This document shows, in pieces, positions 52,113 through 60,952 of a stretch of 64,000 nt of DNA; position 1 is the first letter of the stretch, and each line of letters starts with the position of its first letter. The stretch is from Candidatus Stoquefichus sp. SB1 (GTDB lineage: Bacteria; Bacillota_I; Bacilli_A; Erysipelotrichales; Coprobacillaceae): contig NZ_LN852696.1 in assembly GCF_001244545.1 (NCBI RefSeq), forward strand, positions 744,001-808,000. The letters are read 5' to 3'. Position numbers and translations under genes: made by a program. The notes under the pieces were generated by a model that saw nothing but the letters and a program-made list of their open reading frames with translations, was not told where the DNA came from and did not search any database.

Positions 52113-53038
52113 TATATAAACAAATCTGTTGATAAATAACGATCGCCACCATCAGGAAGAATGACAACAATGTTTTTATCTTTATTTTCATCTTTATAGG
52201 CTAACACTTTCCCAATATGCAGTGCGGCACCAGAAGAAATACCAACCAAAATTCCTTCCCTTTTTGCAAGTTCACGAGCCGCTTCAAAAGCATCATCAGT
52301 CGTAATTGTCATGATTTCATCATAGATATCCTGATCTAAAATTTCAGGAATGAAGTTGGCACCAATTCCCTGAATTTGATGTGGTCCCGCTTTTCCTTGT
52401 GTGATAACAGGTGAATCAGCAGGTTCAACAGCGACAACTTTCATATGAGGATGTTTGGACTTTAAGTATTGACCAATCCCACTAATCGTTCCACCCGTTC
52501 CAATTCCAGCAACCAAAATATCAATTTGACCATCCATCTGTTCATCTATTTCTGGACCGGTTGATAAATAGTGCGCTTTAGGATTACTTGGATTGACAAA
52601 CTGGCCTGGAATAAAACTATTTGGGATATCTTTGGCTAATGCTTCTGCTTTGGCAATAGCTCCACTCATTCCTTCATTTCCTGGTGTTAAGATAAGTTGT
52701 GCACCAAAGGCAGTCATTAATTTTTTACGTTCTTCACTCATTGTTTCAGGCATAACAATAATGACTTGAAAACCTAAAGTCGCACCAACAGCACAAAGAC
52801 CAATTCCAGTATTCCCGCTTGTAGGTTCAATAATTGTAGCTCCTGGTTTCAATTGTCCACAATTCATGGCGTCTAAGATCATTTGTTTAGCTACACGATC
52901 TTTAATACTGCCAGCTGGATTATAATATTCTAATTTTGCAAAAAGATGAGCTTTTAAATGATTTTGCTCTTCTATATGATGTAATTGCATGATTGGTGTA
53001 TGACCAACTAAATCATTAAAACTATGATATATATTCAT
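52112..53038 (-). CDS. cysK: Cysteine synthase A
   Basis: The 308-residue PLP enzyme joins sulfide to O-acetylserine. The PLP lysine is in 'NPAGSIKDRVAKQMILDAM' near residue 45. The asparagine loop is 'EPTSGNTGIGLCAVGA', and the glycine loop 'VAGIGTGGTISGIGQYLK' and 'GISSGAALHIGK' are present. The start follows GGAGG, and a good sigma-A promoter is found upstream. It is transcribed alone. Confidence 0.95.
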   Translation of the reverse strand: MNIYHSFNDLVGHTPIMQLHHIEEQNHLKAHLFAKLEYYNPAGSIKDRVAKQMILDAMNCGQLKPGATIIEPTSGNTGIGLCAVGATLGFQVIIVMPETMSEERKKLMTAFGAQLILTPGNEGMSGAIAKAEALAKDIPNSFIPGQFVNPSNPKAHYLSTGPEIDEQMDGQIDILVAGIGTGGTISGIGQYLKSKHPHMKVVAVEPADSPVITQGKAGPHQIQGIGANFIPEILDQDIYDEIMTITTDDAFEAARELAKREGILVGISSGAALHIGKVLAYKDENKDKNIVVILPDGGDRYLSTDLFI

Positions 53039-53064
53039 ATTGATTCCTCCGTTTTGTTATGTTT

Positions 53065-53093
53065 ATTATAGTTTTGAATCTTAGAAAAATCAA
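53065..53093 (-). promoter_or_regulatory. Sigma-A promoter of cysK
   Basis: On the minus strand TTGATT (53088-53093) and TATAAT (53065-53070) are separated by 17 bases, about 27 bases ahead of the cysK start. No T-box or S-box is visible in the short leader. Confidence 0.7.
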
Positions 53094-53159
53094 AGAATTT
53101 GATAATATCTTTTCACAACTGTTAAAAAATGATAAAATAGGGAAAAATGGAGGAGAAGT

Positions 53160-53948
53160 ATGAGAAAAATTGATTATCATATGCATACATGTTTTTCAGC
53201 AGATAGCAATGCCAATCCACGCGAACACATTTTAATGGCAATAGAAAAAGGCTTGGATGAAATATGTTTTACAGATCATAAAGATTTTCAGTATCCAGGT
53301 TGTCCTTTTGATTTAGATGCTGATGCTTATTTTTATACATTAAGACAATTACAAAAAGAATTTGAAGATCAAATCAAAATAAAAATTGGTTTAGAAATGG
53401 GTTTAGATGTTGAATTTATTGAAGACATTAATAGTTTTGTCAATCGTCATGACTATGATTATGTGATTGGATCGATTCATGTCATTCATCAAAGTGAGTT
53501 TTATGATCCTGCTTTGTTTTTTAAAGGAAAAAGCAAAGCAGAAGCTCATCGTGAATTTTTTATGAATACTTTAAAATGTGTACAGACATTTGACTGTTTT
53601 AATTGTTTAGGACACTTGGATTATATTTGTCGCTATGGTCCTTATGATGATAAACATGTTGAGCATGCTCTTTATCAGGATATTATTGATGATATTTTAA
53701 AAACGCTTATTCAAAAAGATAAGGGTATTGAAGTGAATACTTCTGGTTATAGGGATTTAAAAACATGTGGTTTTCCTAATTTTGATATTGTACAAAGATA
53801 TTATGATTTAGGTGGACGTGTAATAACTGTTGGGACAGATTCTCATACAAGTGATCGGGTAGGAGAACATGTTGAAGAGGTTTTAAAAGAGTACCAGCGA
53901 ATTGGTTTTGAAGATGTTTCGACTTTCACAAAAAGGGTTAGAGATTAA
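53160..53948 (+). CDS. hisK: PHP-family histidinol-phosphatase
   Basis: The 262-residue metal-dependent phosphatase of the PHP superfamily has the N-terminal 'DYHMHTCFSADSNANP' (H-x-H metal site), 'EICFTDHKDF', 'YVIGSIHVI', 'CLGHLDYICRYGP' and 'ITVGTDSHTSDRVG'. This set and the length match HisK/HisJ-type histidinol-phosphatases. It would supply the dephosphorylation step missing from the nearby his operon, whose HisB is monofunctional. The start follows GGAGGAG. It is separately transcribed about 4 kb downstream of hisIE. Confidence 0.88.
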   Translation: MRKIDYHMHTCFSADSNANPREHILMAIEKGLDEICFTDHKDFQYPGCPFDLDADAYFYTLRQLQKEFEDQIKIKIGLEMGLDVEFIEDINSFVNRHDYDYVIGSIHVIHQSEFYDPALFFKGKSKAEAHREFFMNTLKCVQTFDCFNCLGHLDYICRYGPYDDKHVEHALYQDIIDDILKTLIQKDKGIEVNTSGYRDLKTCGFPNFDIVQRYYDLGGRVITVGTDSHTSDRVGEHVEEVLKEYQRIGFEDVSTFTKRVRD

Positions 53949-53994
53949 CAATGTTCTATGATATAATAGAAACATGTGATAAGGAGGGACAAAG

Positions 53995-54345
53995 ATGATT
54001 TGTTATCAAAAAGAAGATATAACAGATTTAAAAAATTATGAAGGGCAGTATTGTATGCCTAATGCCTTGTTTGATACAATGCAATATAAATTAGTGCGAT
54101 TAGAAGTGAAATGGGCATATGTGGCATGCTTAAATGTGATGTTAAAGAGTCCATCATTTGATAAAGAGGGGAAAGCCTTTATTAAAGATGATAATCCACA
54201 GATTATAACAATATTGAAAGATTTAGCACATAAGAAAGTTGACCAGGAAAAAATTGATGGTTATTTAGAAGAATTAGAAAATAATGGTTTAGTGGAAAAA
54301 AATGGTCGAGATGTTTATTTAAAAAAGATATGTAATGTTTTCTAG
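53995..54345 (+). CDS. Small soluble protein, unknown
   Basis: The 116-residue protein has no membrane segment and a Lys/Glu-rich C-terminal half. The end 'LEELENNGLVEKNGRDVYLK' resembles the wing of a winged-helix domain, and the middle 'VKWAYVACLNVMLKSPSF' resembles a short helical bundle, but no family is recognised. AAGGAGGG precedes the ATG. A terminator follows, and a CDF transporter gene begins 38 bases later. Confidence 0.65.
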   Translation: MICYQKEDITDLKNYEGQYCMPNALFDTMQYKLVRLEVKWAYVACLNVMLKSPSFDKEGKAFIKDDNPQIITILKDLAHKKVDQEKIDGYLEELENNGLVEKNGRDVYLKKICNVF

Positions 54346-54369
54346 AATAGAGATTTCTCTATTCTTTTT
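54344..54369 (+). terminator. Terminator after the small unknown gene
   Basis: A 10-bp perfect stem (54344-54353 with 54356-54365) runs into T residues. The two-base centre means the innermost pairs open. Confidence 0.7.
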
Positions 54370-54383
54370 GAAAGGAGTTTTTT

Positions 54384-55550
54384 ATGTTTGGATTCATAGT
54401 GAAAAAGTTTATAAAAGATTATCAGGATACACATTTATCTCAAGTCAGAGAAAAATATGGTATTGTTTGTAGTATTTTATCCATTATTTGTAATGGATTT
54501 ATGGTTGTTTTTAAATTAATGTTTGGTTTCTTAACAAAATCAGTTGCTATTCAAGCAGATGGATTTAATAACTTATCTGATATGGGAAGTAATCTTGCAA
54601 CATTATTTGGTTTTAAAATGGCTGGAAAGCATCCTGATTCAGATCATCCCTATGGACATGGACGTTATGAATATATAACAGGATTGGTGATTGCATTTTT
54701 AATTTTATTAGTTGCAGTTTCAGCATTGAAAGAATCTGTTATGAAAGTTTTTCAACCTGAAAAACTTAATTTTCAGATAACTGCAGTTGTTGTTTTGATT
54801 GTCTCTATTCTTATGAAATTATGGATGTCAGCATTTAATAGAAAAGCTGGTGAATTAATTCAATCAACTTCACTTAAAGCAGCTGCTCAAGATAGCTTAA
54901 ATGATGTTATCACAACATTAGCAACACTTATTTCACTATGTTTAAGTTTGATTACGGATTTACCAATTGATGGTATCATTGGAACGATTGTTTCTTTGTT
55001 TGTATTGAAGTCTGGTGTAGATATTTTTAGGGACACTGTTGATCCATTATTAGGACAGGCTCCTGATAAAGAATTGGTTAATCAGATTTATGAGTTCGTC
55101 AAAGGATTTGATAAAGTGATAGGAATTCATGATTTTATGATGCATGATTATGGTCCTGGTAGAAAATATATGACTTTTCATGCTGAAGTAGATAGTCGTG
55201 AAAATATTATGGAAATTCATGATCAGATTGATTTAATTGAAAGAGAACTGTTAGATAAGTTTAACATTTTAACAACAATCCATATGGATCCAATTGATAT
55301 GAATGATGAATTAACACAAGCTTTAAGAAAACAAGTTAAAGAGATTGTTCATCATATGAATGAACAATATAGTATTCATGATTTTAGAATTGTGAGTGGT
55401 CCTACTCATACGAATTTGATTTTTGATGTCTTAATTCCGGCTTCAGATGATATCGCACATCGTGAATTAAAGTCTCGTATTGAAAAAGAAGTTCAGAAAT
55501 TAAATTCATCTTATTTTTGTGTTATTCAAATTGATCACTCTTTTATTTAA
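54384..55550 (+). CDS. Cation diffusion facilitator transporter
   Basis: The 388-residue CDF-family membrane exporter of divalent metals (Zn, Mn, Fe or Co) has about six helices. The metal site is in 'SVAIQADGFNNLSDMGSNLA' (D-x-x-x-D equivalent) and 'HPDSDHPYGHGRYEYI' (the family HPYGHGR motif). A second site 'AAQDSLNDVITTLATL' lies in helix V. The C-terminal cytosolic domain (about 200-290) is followed by an additional 90 residues, longer than in typical 300-residue members. The metal is not predictable by eye. The ribosome site is GAAAGGAG. Confidence 0.92.
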   Translation: MFGFIVKKFIKDYQDTHLSQVREKYGIVCSILSIICNGFMVVFKLMFGFLTKSVAIQADGFNNLSDMGSNLATLFGFKMAGKHPDSDHPYGHGRYEYITGLVIAFLILLVAVSALKESVMKVFQPEKLNFQITAVVVLIVSILMKLWMSAFNRKAGELIQSTSLKAAAQDSLNDVITTLATLISLCLSLITDLPIDGIIGTIVSLFVLKSGVDIFRDTVDPLLGQAPDKELVNQIYEFVKGFDKVIGIHDFMMHDYGPGRKYMTFHAEVDSRENIMEIHDQIDLIERELLDKFNILTTIHMDPIDMNDELTQALRKQVKEIVHHMNEQYSIHDFRIVSGPTHTNLIFDVLIPASDDIAHRELKSRIEKEVQKLNSSYFCVIQIDHSFI

Positions 55551-55567
55551 AAAAAGTGAAAAAATGT

Positions 55568-55596
55568 TTGACAATTCTTTATATAAAGGATAATAT
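55568..55596 (+). promoter_or_regulatory. Sigma-A promoter of the metNIQ operon
   Basis: TTGACA (55568-55573), 17 bases, TAATAT (55591-55596). It lies immediately upstream of the T-box leader, so nearly the whole leader is transcribed. Confidence 0.75.
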
Positions 55597-55599
55597 ATT

Positions 55600-55850
55600 A
55601 TCAACAACAGTGAAGAGAAGAGTAATTTATGGATTCCTTTTTAGAGAGTTCTTGGTTGGTGAAAAAGAACAAGGTTAAATAAATGAAGATGGTCTTGGAG
55701 TTTCATTAGTGAAGTTATTTAGCTAATGGCGGTCGTACCCGTTATAGTACTAGAGTATGTTGGTACTTGAAGAGGTTGTTATAGTGATATAACAATGAAT
55801 AAAGGTGGTAACACGGGTGATGACTCGTCCTTTTGATAGGACGAGTTTTT
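55600..55850 (+). promoter_or_regulatory. T-box riboswitch, probably methionine-specific
   Basis: The leader shows the T-box elements in order: a stem I region with the AGAGTA motif near 55617-55624, the T-box sequence 'AAGGTGGTAACACGGG' at 55802-55817, and a terminator (55823-55830 with 55839-55846 plus five T). The antiterminator bulge TGGT (55806-55809) would pair with an A-C-C-A tRNA end. A methionine codon ATG at 55683-55685 lies where the specifier loop is expected on the 3' side of stem I, consistent with tRNA-Met and the met transporter downstream; the specifier assignment is by eye. Confidence 0.85.
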
Positions 55851-55872
55851 ATATTATATGGAGGATATAGGT

Positions 55873-56892
55873 ATGATTGAATTAAAAAATATAACAAAGA
55901 TATTTCATACTCAAAAAGGTGATATTGAAGCTTGCCGTAATGTGAATTTAACAATTCATGATGGGGAAATCTTTGGTGTCATTGGTTATAGTGGTGCTGG
56001 GAAGTCAACATTGGTCAGAATCATTAATCAGTTGGAAAAACAAACAAGTGGAGATGTTTTGATTGATGGAGAGAGTATTTCTCAGTTAAGTGCTGATAAG
56101 CTTCGTCAAAAGCGTACAAAGATTGGGATGATTTTCCAGCATTTTAACCTTTTATGGTCAAGAACAGTCCAAAAGAATATTGAATTACCATTAGAGATTG
56201 CTGGTCTATCTAAAGAACAAAGACAAAGTAAAGCAGAAGAATTGATTAAACTTGTTGGATTGCAGGGGAGAGAGAATGCATATCCAAGTGAATTATCTGG
56301 TGGACAAAAACAACGTGTAGGGATTGCCAGAGCACTAGCTAATGATCCAACAATTCTTTTATGTGATGAAGCAACCAGTGCGCTTGATCCTGATACAACA
56401 GAACAAATTTTGGAATTGTTAATTCAAATTAATAAACAATTAGGAATTACGATTGTGATGATTACTCACCAGATGGAAGTTGTTCAAAAAATCTGTCATA
56501 GAATTGCTGTAATGAGTGATGGTGAAGTCGTTGAGGAAGCAAGTGTTAAAGATATATTTGAACATCCTCATCATGAAATCACAAAACGTTTTGTAAGAGA
56601 TTTATCAAGTAAAATTGATGATGATAAATTAAATGATAATTTAAAACAAATATATCCTGATGGAATTTTATTAAGATTAACTTTTGATGAAGACATTTCA
56701 AGACTTCCAATTGTTTCAAAAGTCATTAAAGAAACAGATTTAGATTTAAGTATTGTTTCAGGAAACTTAACAAATACAATAGATAGTTCATTTGGTGTCT
56801 TAATTGTTAATGTTCTAGGTGGACATAAGCAGGATTATGAAAATATTATTCAGAAATTTAAAGATTATCAAGTGATTGTGGAGGTGATCTAG
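55873..56892 (+). CDS. metN: Methionine ABC transporter, ATP-binding protein
   Basis: The 339-residue ATPase has Walker A 'GVIGYSGAGKSTLVRIIN', the signature 'SELSGGQKQRVGIARALA', Walker B 'ILLCDEATSALDPDTT' and a switch His in 'VMITHQMEVVQKI'. The C-terminal 90 residues form the NIL/C2 regulatory domain that binds methionine and inhibits transport. The ATG at 55873 is eight bases after GGAGG; an upstream in-frame ATG contains that site. It is the first gene of the T-box operon. Confidence 0.95.
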   Translation: MIELKNITKIFHTQKGDIEACRNVNLTIHDGEIFGVIGYSGAGKSTLVRIINQLEKQTSGDVLIDGESISQLSADKLRQKRTKIGMIFQHFNLLWSRTVQKNIELPLEIAGLSKEQRQSKAEELIKLVGLQGRENAYPSELSGGQKQRVGIARALANDPTILLCDEATSALDPDTTEQILELLIQINKQLGITIVMITHQMEVVQKICHRIAVMSDGEVVEEASVKDIFEHPHHEITKRFVRDLSSKIDDDKLNDNLKQIYPDGILLRLTFDEDISRLPIVSKVIKETDLDLSIVSGNLTNTIDSSFGVLIVNVLGGHKQDYENIIQKFKDYQVIVEVI

Positions 56893-57558
56893 ATGAGTGA
56901 ATTTTTAGGACAAATTGATTGGGATGCTATGATTCTTTCCATTCAGGAAACATTGTTTATGACTTTCTTCTCATTATTGATTGCAGTTGTGTTAGGATTT
57001 GGCTTAGGCATTATTCTTTATGTTACTAAAGATGATGGATTGTATCCTAATAAGGTGATCAATCGTATCTTAGATTTTATTGTGAATTTACTAAGAGCTG
57101 TTCCATTCATCATCTTAATATTTATCTTATTACCAGTTACAACATTTTTAGTCGGAACGATGTTAGGAGCAAAAGCAGCATTACCTGCTCTCATCATATC
57201 CAGTGCTCCTTTCTACGCACGAATGTGTATGATTGCATTAAGTGAAGTAGATAAGGGTACAATTGAAGCAAGTAAAGCAATGGGAGCAAGCAATTTACAG
57301 ATTATTACTAAAATTCTTATTCCTGAATCAAAACCTGCTTTAATATCAAGTATAACAGTGATGGGCATTTCGCTTGTTGGCTATACTGCAATGGCGGGAT
57401 GTATTGGTGCTGGAGGACTTGGAAACTTGGCTTACATGTATGGATTTGTAAGACAAAATATGGCAGTTATGTATACTGCAACATTCTTTGTACTCATTAT
57501 TGTATTTGTGATACAAGGAATTGGCGACTATGTTGTCAAGAAAATTGATAAGCGATGA
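56893..57558 (+). CDS. metI: Methionine ABC transporter, permease
   Basis: The 221-residue permease has about five to six helices (MetI/MetP type). The cytosolic coupling loop 'EASKAMGASNLQIITKILIP' and 'VGYTAMAGCIGAGGLGNLAY' are characteristic of methionine permeases. It begins immediately after the metN stop and overlaps the region of the next gene's ribosome site. Confidence 0.95.
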   Translation: MSEFLGQIDWDAMILSIQETLFMTFFSLLIAVVLGFGLGIILYVTKDDGLYPNKVINRILDFIVNLLRAVPFIILIFILLPVTTFLVGTMLGAKAALPALIISSAPFYARMCMIALSEVDKGTIEASKAMGASNLQIITKILIPESKPALISSITVMGISLVGYTAMAGCIGAGGLGNLAYMYGFVRQNMAVMYTATFFVLIIVFVIQGIGDYVVKKIDKR

Positions 57559-57572
57559 AAGGGGAAAACAAA

Positions 57573-58394
57573 ATGAAAAAATTATTAAAAATCGCATGTG
57601 CATTATTATTAACAGTGGGAATTGTAGGATGTGGAAGTCAAAGTGGAACAAGTAATGAGAAAATATTAACAGTCTCAGCAACTTTAGATCCACATGCAAA
57701 AATCTTAGAACAGGTCAAACCTATCCTAAAAGACAAGTATGATATTGATTTAGAAGTGAAAGTTTTGGATGATTATTATATCTTTAATAAAGCATTAAAT
57801 AGTGGAGAAGTAGACGCTAACTATTTCCAGCATAGACCTTTCTTTAATGAAGATGTAGATAAGAATAACTATGACATTGTTGAAGCAGGAGCTATTCATA
57901 TTGAACCATTTGGTTTCTATTCAAAAACAATTAAATCTAAAGATGATATTAAAGATGGAGCAGAAGTGATTATTTCTAACTCAGTAGCAGATCATGGTAG
58001 AATTTTAGCTATCTTAGCAGATGCTGGATTAATTACAATTAAAGATGGTGTCAAAGTATTGAATGCAACTGTTAAAGATATTGCAACAAATCCTAAAAAT
58101 TTAAAATTTACTGAAATTAAACCTGAATTATTAGCCACTTCTTTTAAAAATGGTGAAGGTGATTTAGTCGCAATCAATGGAAATTATGCATTACAAGCTG
58201 AATTGAATCCTACAAAAGATGCTGTGATTCTTGAATCAGTTGATGCTGATAATCCATATGTTAATATTGTGGCTTGTCAAAAAGGACATGAAAATGATGA
58301 AAAGATCAAAGCCCTAGTTGAAGTTTTAAAATCAGATGAAATCAAATCATTTATTGAAAAAACTTATCAAGGTTCAGTTATTGTTGTTGATTAA
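57573..58394 (+). CDS. metQ: Methionine-binding lipoprotein
   Basis: This 273-residue lipoprotein has a signal peptide and lipobox ending VGIVGC (Cys near residue 20), so it is anchored outside the membrane. The NlpA family domain shows 'TVSATLDPHAKILEQV', 'DYYIFNKALNSGEVDANYFQ' (the family 'D-A-N-x-F-Q' motif) and 'GDLVAINGNYALQAELNP'. It delivers methionine to MetI-MetN. The ATG at 57573 follows AAAGGGG. Confidence 0.95.
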   Translation: MKKLLKIACALLLTVGIVGCGSQSGTSNEKILTVSATLDPHAKILEQVKPILKDKYDIDLEVKVLDDYYIFNKALNSGEVDANYFQHRPFFNEDVDKNNYDIVEAGAIHIEPFGFYSKTIKSKDDIKDGAEVIISNSVADHGRILAILADAGLITIKDGVKVLNATVKDIATNPKNLKFTEIKPELLATSFKNGEGDLVAINGNYALQAELNPTKDAVILESVDADNPYVNIVACQKGHENDEKIKALVEVLKSDEIKSFIEKTYQGSVIVVD

Positions 58395-58408
58395 TATAAT
58401 CATTTGAT

Positions 58409-58442
58409 AAATATGATTCTCTTTAAGGGAATCATATTTTTA
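58409..58442 (+). terminator. Terminator of the metNIQ operon
   Basis: A perfect 11-bp stem (58409-58419 with 58429-58439) with a 9-nt loop runs into T residues. Confidence 0.75.
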
Positions 58443-58486
58443 TTATCTTCAAGTTAAGATTATTTTAAAAATGAGAGAGTTTTGGT

Positions 58487-58514
58487 TTGAGAATAAGCCT
58501 GAATAAGGTATAAT
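58487..58514 (+). promoter_or_regulatory. Sigma-A-like promoter of the HD-GYP gene
   Basis: TTGAGA (58487-58492), 16 bases, TATAAT (58509-58514), about 20 bases before the start of the HD-GYP gene. Confidence 0.6.
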
Positions 58515-58534
58515 AAGCAAAGAGGTGATTTTGT

Positions 58535-59722
58535 GTGAGATTATGTTTTAATAATTTTTTATTCGCTTTTTCATTTGCTTTAGATTGTGTCGAAAAAGAT
58601 TATTTTCATACAGCGAGTTTTCATGGAAAAAGAGTAGCATATCTTTCCATGTTATTGGGTGAATATTTTCAATTAGATAAAAATCAAATGAATGATTTAA
58701 TAGGTTGTGCTATTCTTCATGATAATGGATTAACAGAAAATTATAAATATACTGATAGTGTTACAGAAAATGAATTTTTAAAAATTCATTGTGTTGCTGG
58801 TGAAGAAAACATATCTTATATTCCTTTTTTCAAAAATGCACAAAATATAATTAAATATCACCATGAAATGGCAAATGGTGAAGGACCTTTTGGTTTAATG
58901 ACTTCACAAATACCATTAGGATCACAAATCATTCATGTTACAGATTATGTAGATGTTAATTATCATCTACATAATATGAGTGAAGATGAATTCAATAATA
59001 TGTGTGATGATCTTAAAAAGTTAAAAAACATTCATTTTGATGAAAAAATAATTGATGCATTTTTACAAACAATCACATATCCATATATTCAACAATGTCA
59101 AAATGATTTAAATCAATTACTAAATTATAATATTCACAATATTTATCATGATTTTACCCAATCAGAAATGTTAGCCATATGCCGTTTATTTGCTCGTATT
59201 ATTGATAATAAATCACCCCATACAAAATCTCATTCAATAGGTGTAGCAACAAAAGCTGCACAAATGTCCCTTTATTATGGTTATGATGAAGATTTAATGC
59301 TGGAAATGTTTTTTGCTGGAGCAATGCATGATGTTGGAAAATTGGTTATTGATCGGGATGTGTTAGAAAAACCAGCGAAGTTAACAGATCAAGAATACAC
59401 TTATATGCAAACCCATGCATATTATACGTATAAAATTTTAAATGATATGGATTTAGGTGATATTGTTCATTGGTCATCTTATCATCATGAGAAACTTGAT
59501 GGAAGTGGTTATCCCTTTGGAAAGGTTGCTGATGAATTAGATTTCAATGATCGATTAATGGCATGTTGTGATATTTATCAGGCTCTAACAGAAAATCGAC
59601 CATATAAAGAAGCTCTATCGCATGAAAAGACAATTGAAATTATGCGAAATATGGTGAAAATGAATAAGATTGATGGTCGTATAGTAGAAGATATGAATAA
59701 GGTTTTTAAAGATTTGAAATAA
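58535..59722 (+). CDS. HD-GYP phosphodiesterase with a second, degenerate HD domain
   Basis: The 395-residue protein has a C-terminal HD-GYP domain with 'AGAMHDVGKLVIDRDVLEKP' and 'SSYHHEKLDGSGYPFGKVAD', the metal and GYP motifs expected of cyclic-di-GMP phosphodiesterases. The N-terminal 180 residues hold another HD-like fold where the key motif reads 'GCAILHDNGLTENY' (HDNG instead of HDxGK) and 'IIKYHHEMANGEGPFG', suggesting loss of activity or another ligand. The start is GTG at 58535 behind GAGGTGAT. It is followed by a GGDEF gene, a likely functional pair. Confidence 0.88.
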   Translation: MRLCFNNFLFAFSFALDCVEKDYFHTASFHGKRVAYLSMLLGEYFQLDKNQMNDLIGCAILHDNGLTENYKYTDSVTENEFLKIHCVAGEENISYIPFFKNAQNIIKYHHEMANGEGPFGLMTSQIPLGSQIIHVTDYVDVNYHLHNMSEDEFNNMCDDLKKLKNIHFDEKIIDAFLQTITYPYIQQCQNDLNQLLNYNIHNIYHDFTQSEMLAICRLFARIIDNKSPHTKSHSIGVATKAAQMSLYYGYDEDLMLEMFFAGAMHDVGKLVIDRDVLEKPAKLTDQEYTYMQTHAYYTYKILNDMDLGDIVHWSSYHHEKLDGSGYPFGKVADELDFNDRLMACCDIYQALTENRPYKEALSHEKTIEIMRNMVKMNKIDGRIVEDMNKVFKDLK

Positions 59723-59752
59723 TGATGTTAAGTGGATGAGGGTGAGTAGAAA

Positions 59753-60856
59753 ATGAATTTTACGATACAGATGATAGGTGTTATTGAAATCATATTTATA
59801 AACATGTATATATTTCATAAAAATGTGAAGCGTCGCTATTCATTGTTCTTGACACTCTTTGTGATTTTAATATATACAGTCATATTGATAGGAATTGGTG
59901 TTAACTTGATTCAAGGATTAGGAATGTATGGAAACGGTAATGGTTTATTTACCCTTTTAGGATTCTTTTATTTATTACCTTTTCATTTTTTATACGAAGG
60001 GCAAACAATGAGACATTTTGTAGTGATATGTTCTGCCTGGATTTATACTTTAATTGTATTTTCTATTTCTATGCAGTGTTTACATTTTGATTTTTCTATC
60101 AATCCATACTTAACAGTTGTTATTTGTGAGACGCTTTTATTTCTATGTACATATCATTATGTGGATAAGTTTATTACTCATATTTATATTTATTTACTGG
60201 ATAGTGTTGAAGAAAAGGTTCAAAAATATTTAGAACAAGCAAGCTTGTCATGGTTTTTGTTAGCATTTTTAATTAATTTACATTTTGTATTTGATGATAA
60301 TATCTTTTTAAAAATAGCAACTATGATTGTTATTTCATTGACGGTGATTGCTCATTTTCAATTGATTTTTGATATCTTGCAAAAACGAAGTGAAATAGGT
60401 TCTTTACAAAAACAAGTTGCAAAAGATGCCTTAACTCAACTTGGAAGCCGAATAGAATTTCATAGAAGAATAGATCAGTTGATTGCACAAAAAAAGCCAT
60501 TCTATCTGATTTATCTTGATTTAAATAATTTTAAAGGAATTAATGATCAATTTGGACATTTAGTTGGAGATGAATATCTTATTGTATTTGCTAGAAAATT
60601 GCAATCTATTGCAAATCAGAATCATGTTTTTCGTATTTCTGGTGATGAATTTATTATTTTGGATACAGACTATCATATTGAGCATATTCTAGAAAAACTT
60701 TGTCAAATTGATTTTGTTTTGTCATCACCTTCTGTTTCTTTTAGAGGAGTTAGCTATGGTTGGGTAGAATACCCTCAGGATGCTAAGAAGGCTGATGAAC
60801 TTATACATATTGCTGATCAAAGAATGTATGTAATGAAAGCAAAAGGCGGGAAATAA
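59753..60856 (+). CDS. GGDEF-domain protein with membrane sensor, putative diguanylate cyclase
   Basis: The 367-residue protein has about six N-terminal membrane helices (residues 1-215), then a GGDEF domain with 'DALTQLGSRIEFHRRI', 'LIYLDLNNFKGINDQFGHLV' and the active loop 'RISGDEFIIL' (SGDEF variant of GGDEF). An allosteric RxxD inhibitory site is not seen at the usual place before the loop. The SGDEF form can be active in some proteins. It is 30 bases after the HD-GYP gene, so synthesis and breakdown of the messenger may be coupled. Confidence 0.85.
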   Translation: MNFTIQMIGVIEIIFINMYIFHKNVKRRYSLFLTLFVILIYTVILIGIGVNLIQGLGMYGNGNGLFTLLGFFYLLPFHFLYEGQTMRHFVVICSAWIYTLIVFSISMQCLHFDFSINPYLTVVICETLLFLCTYHYVDKFITHIYIYLLDSVEEKVQKYLEQASLSWFLLAFLINLHFVFDDNIFLKIATMIVISLTVIAHFQLIFDILQKRSEIGSLQKQVAKDALTQLGSRIEFHRRIDQLIAQKKPFYLIYLDLNNFKGINDQFGHLVGDEYLIVFARKLQSIANQNHVFRISGDEFIILDTDYHIEHILEKLCQIDFVLSSPSVSFRGVSYGWVEYPQDAKKADELIHIADQRMYVMKAKGGK

Positions 60857-60867
60857 TTCCCGTTTTT
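60846..60867 (+). terminator. Terminator of the GGDEF gene
   Basis: A 6-bp G+C-rich stem (60846-60851 with 60856-60861) with a 4-nt loop is followed by six T residues and overlaps the stop codon. Confidence 0.75.
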
Positions 60868-60952
60868 TAATAACTTTGTATAAAATTTATTAATGATTTT
60901 GTATTCTATTTTAGAAAGGTTTATAATATGATAAAAGGTGGGAGATGATGAA

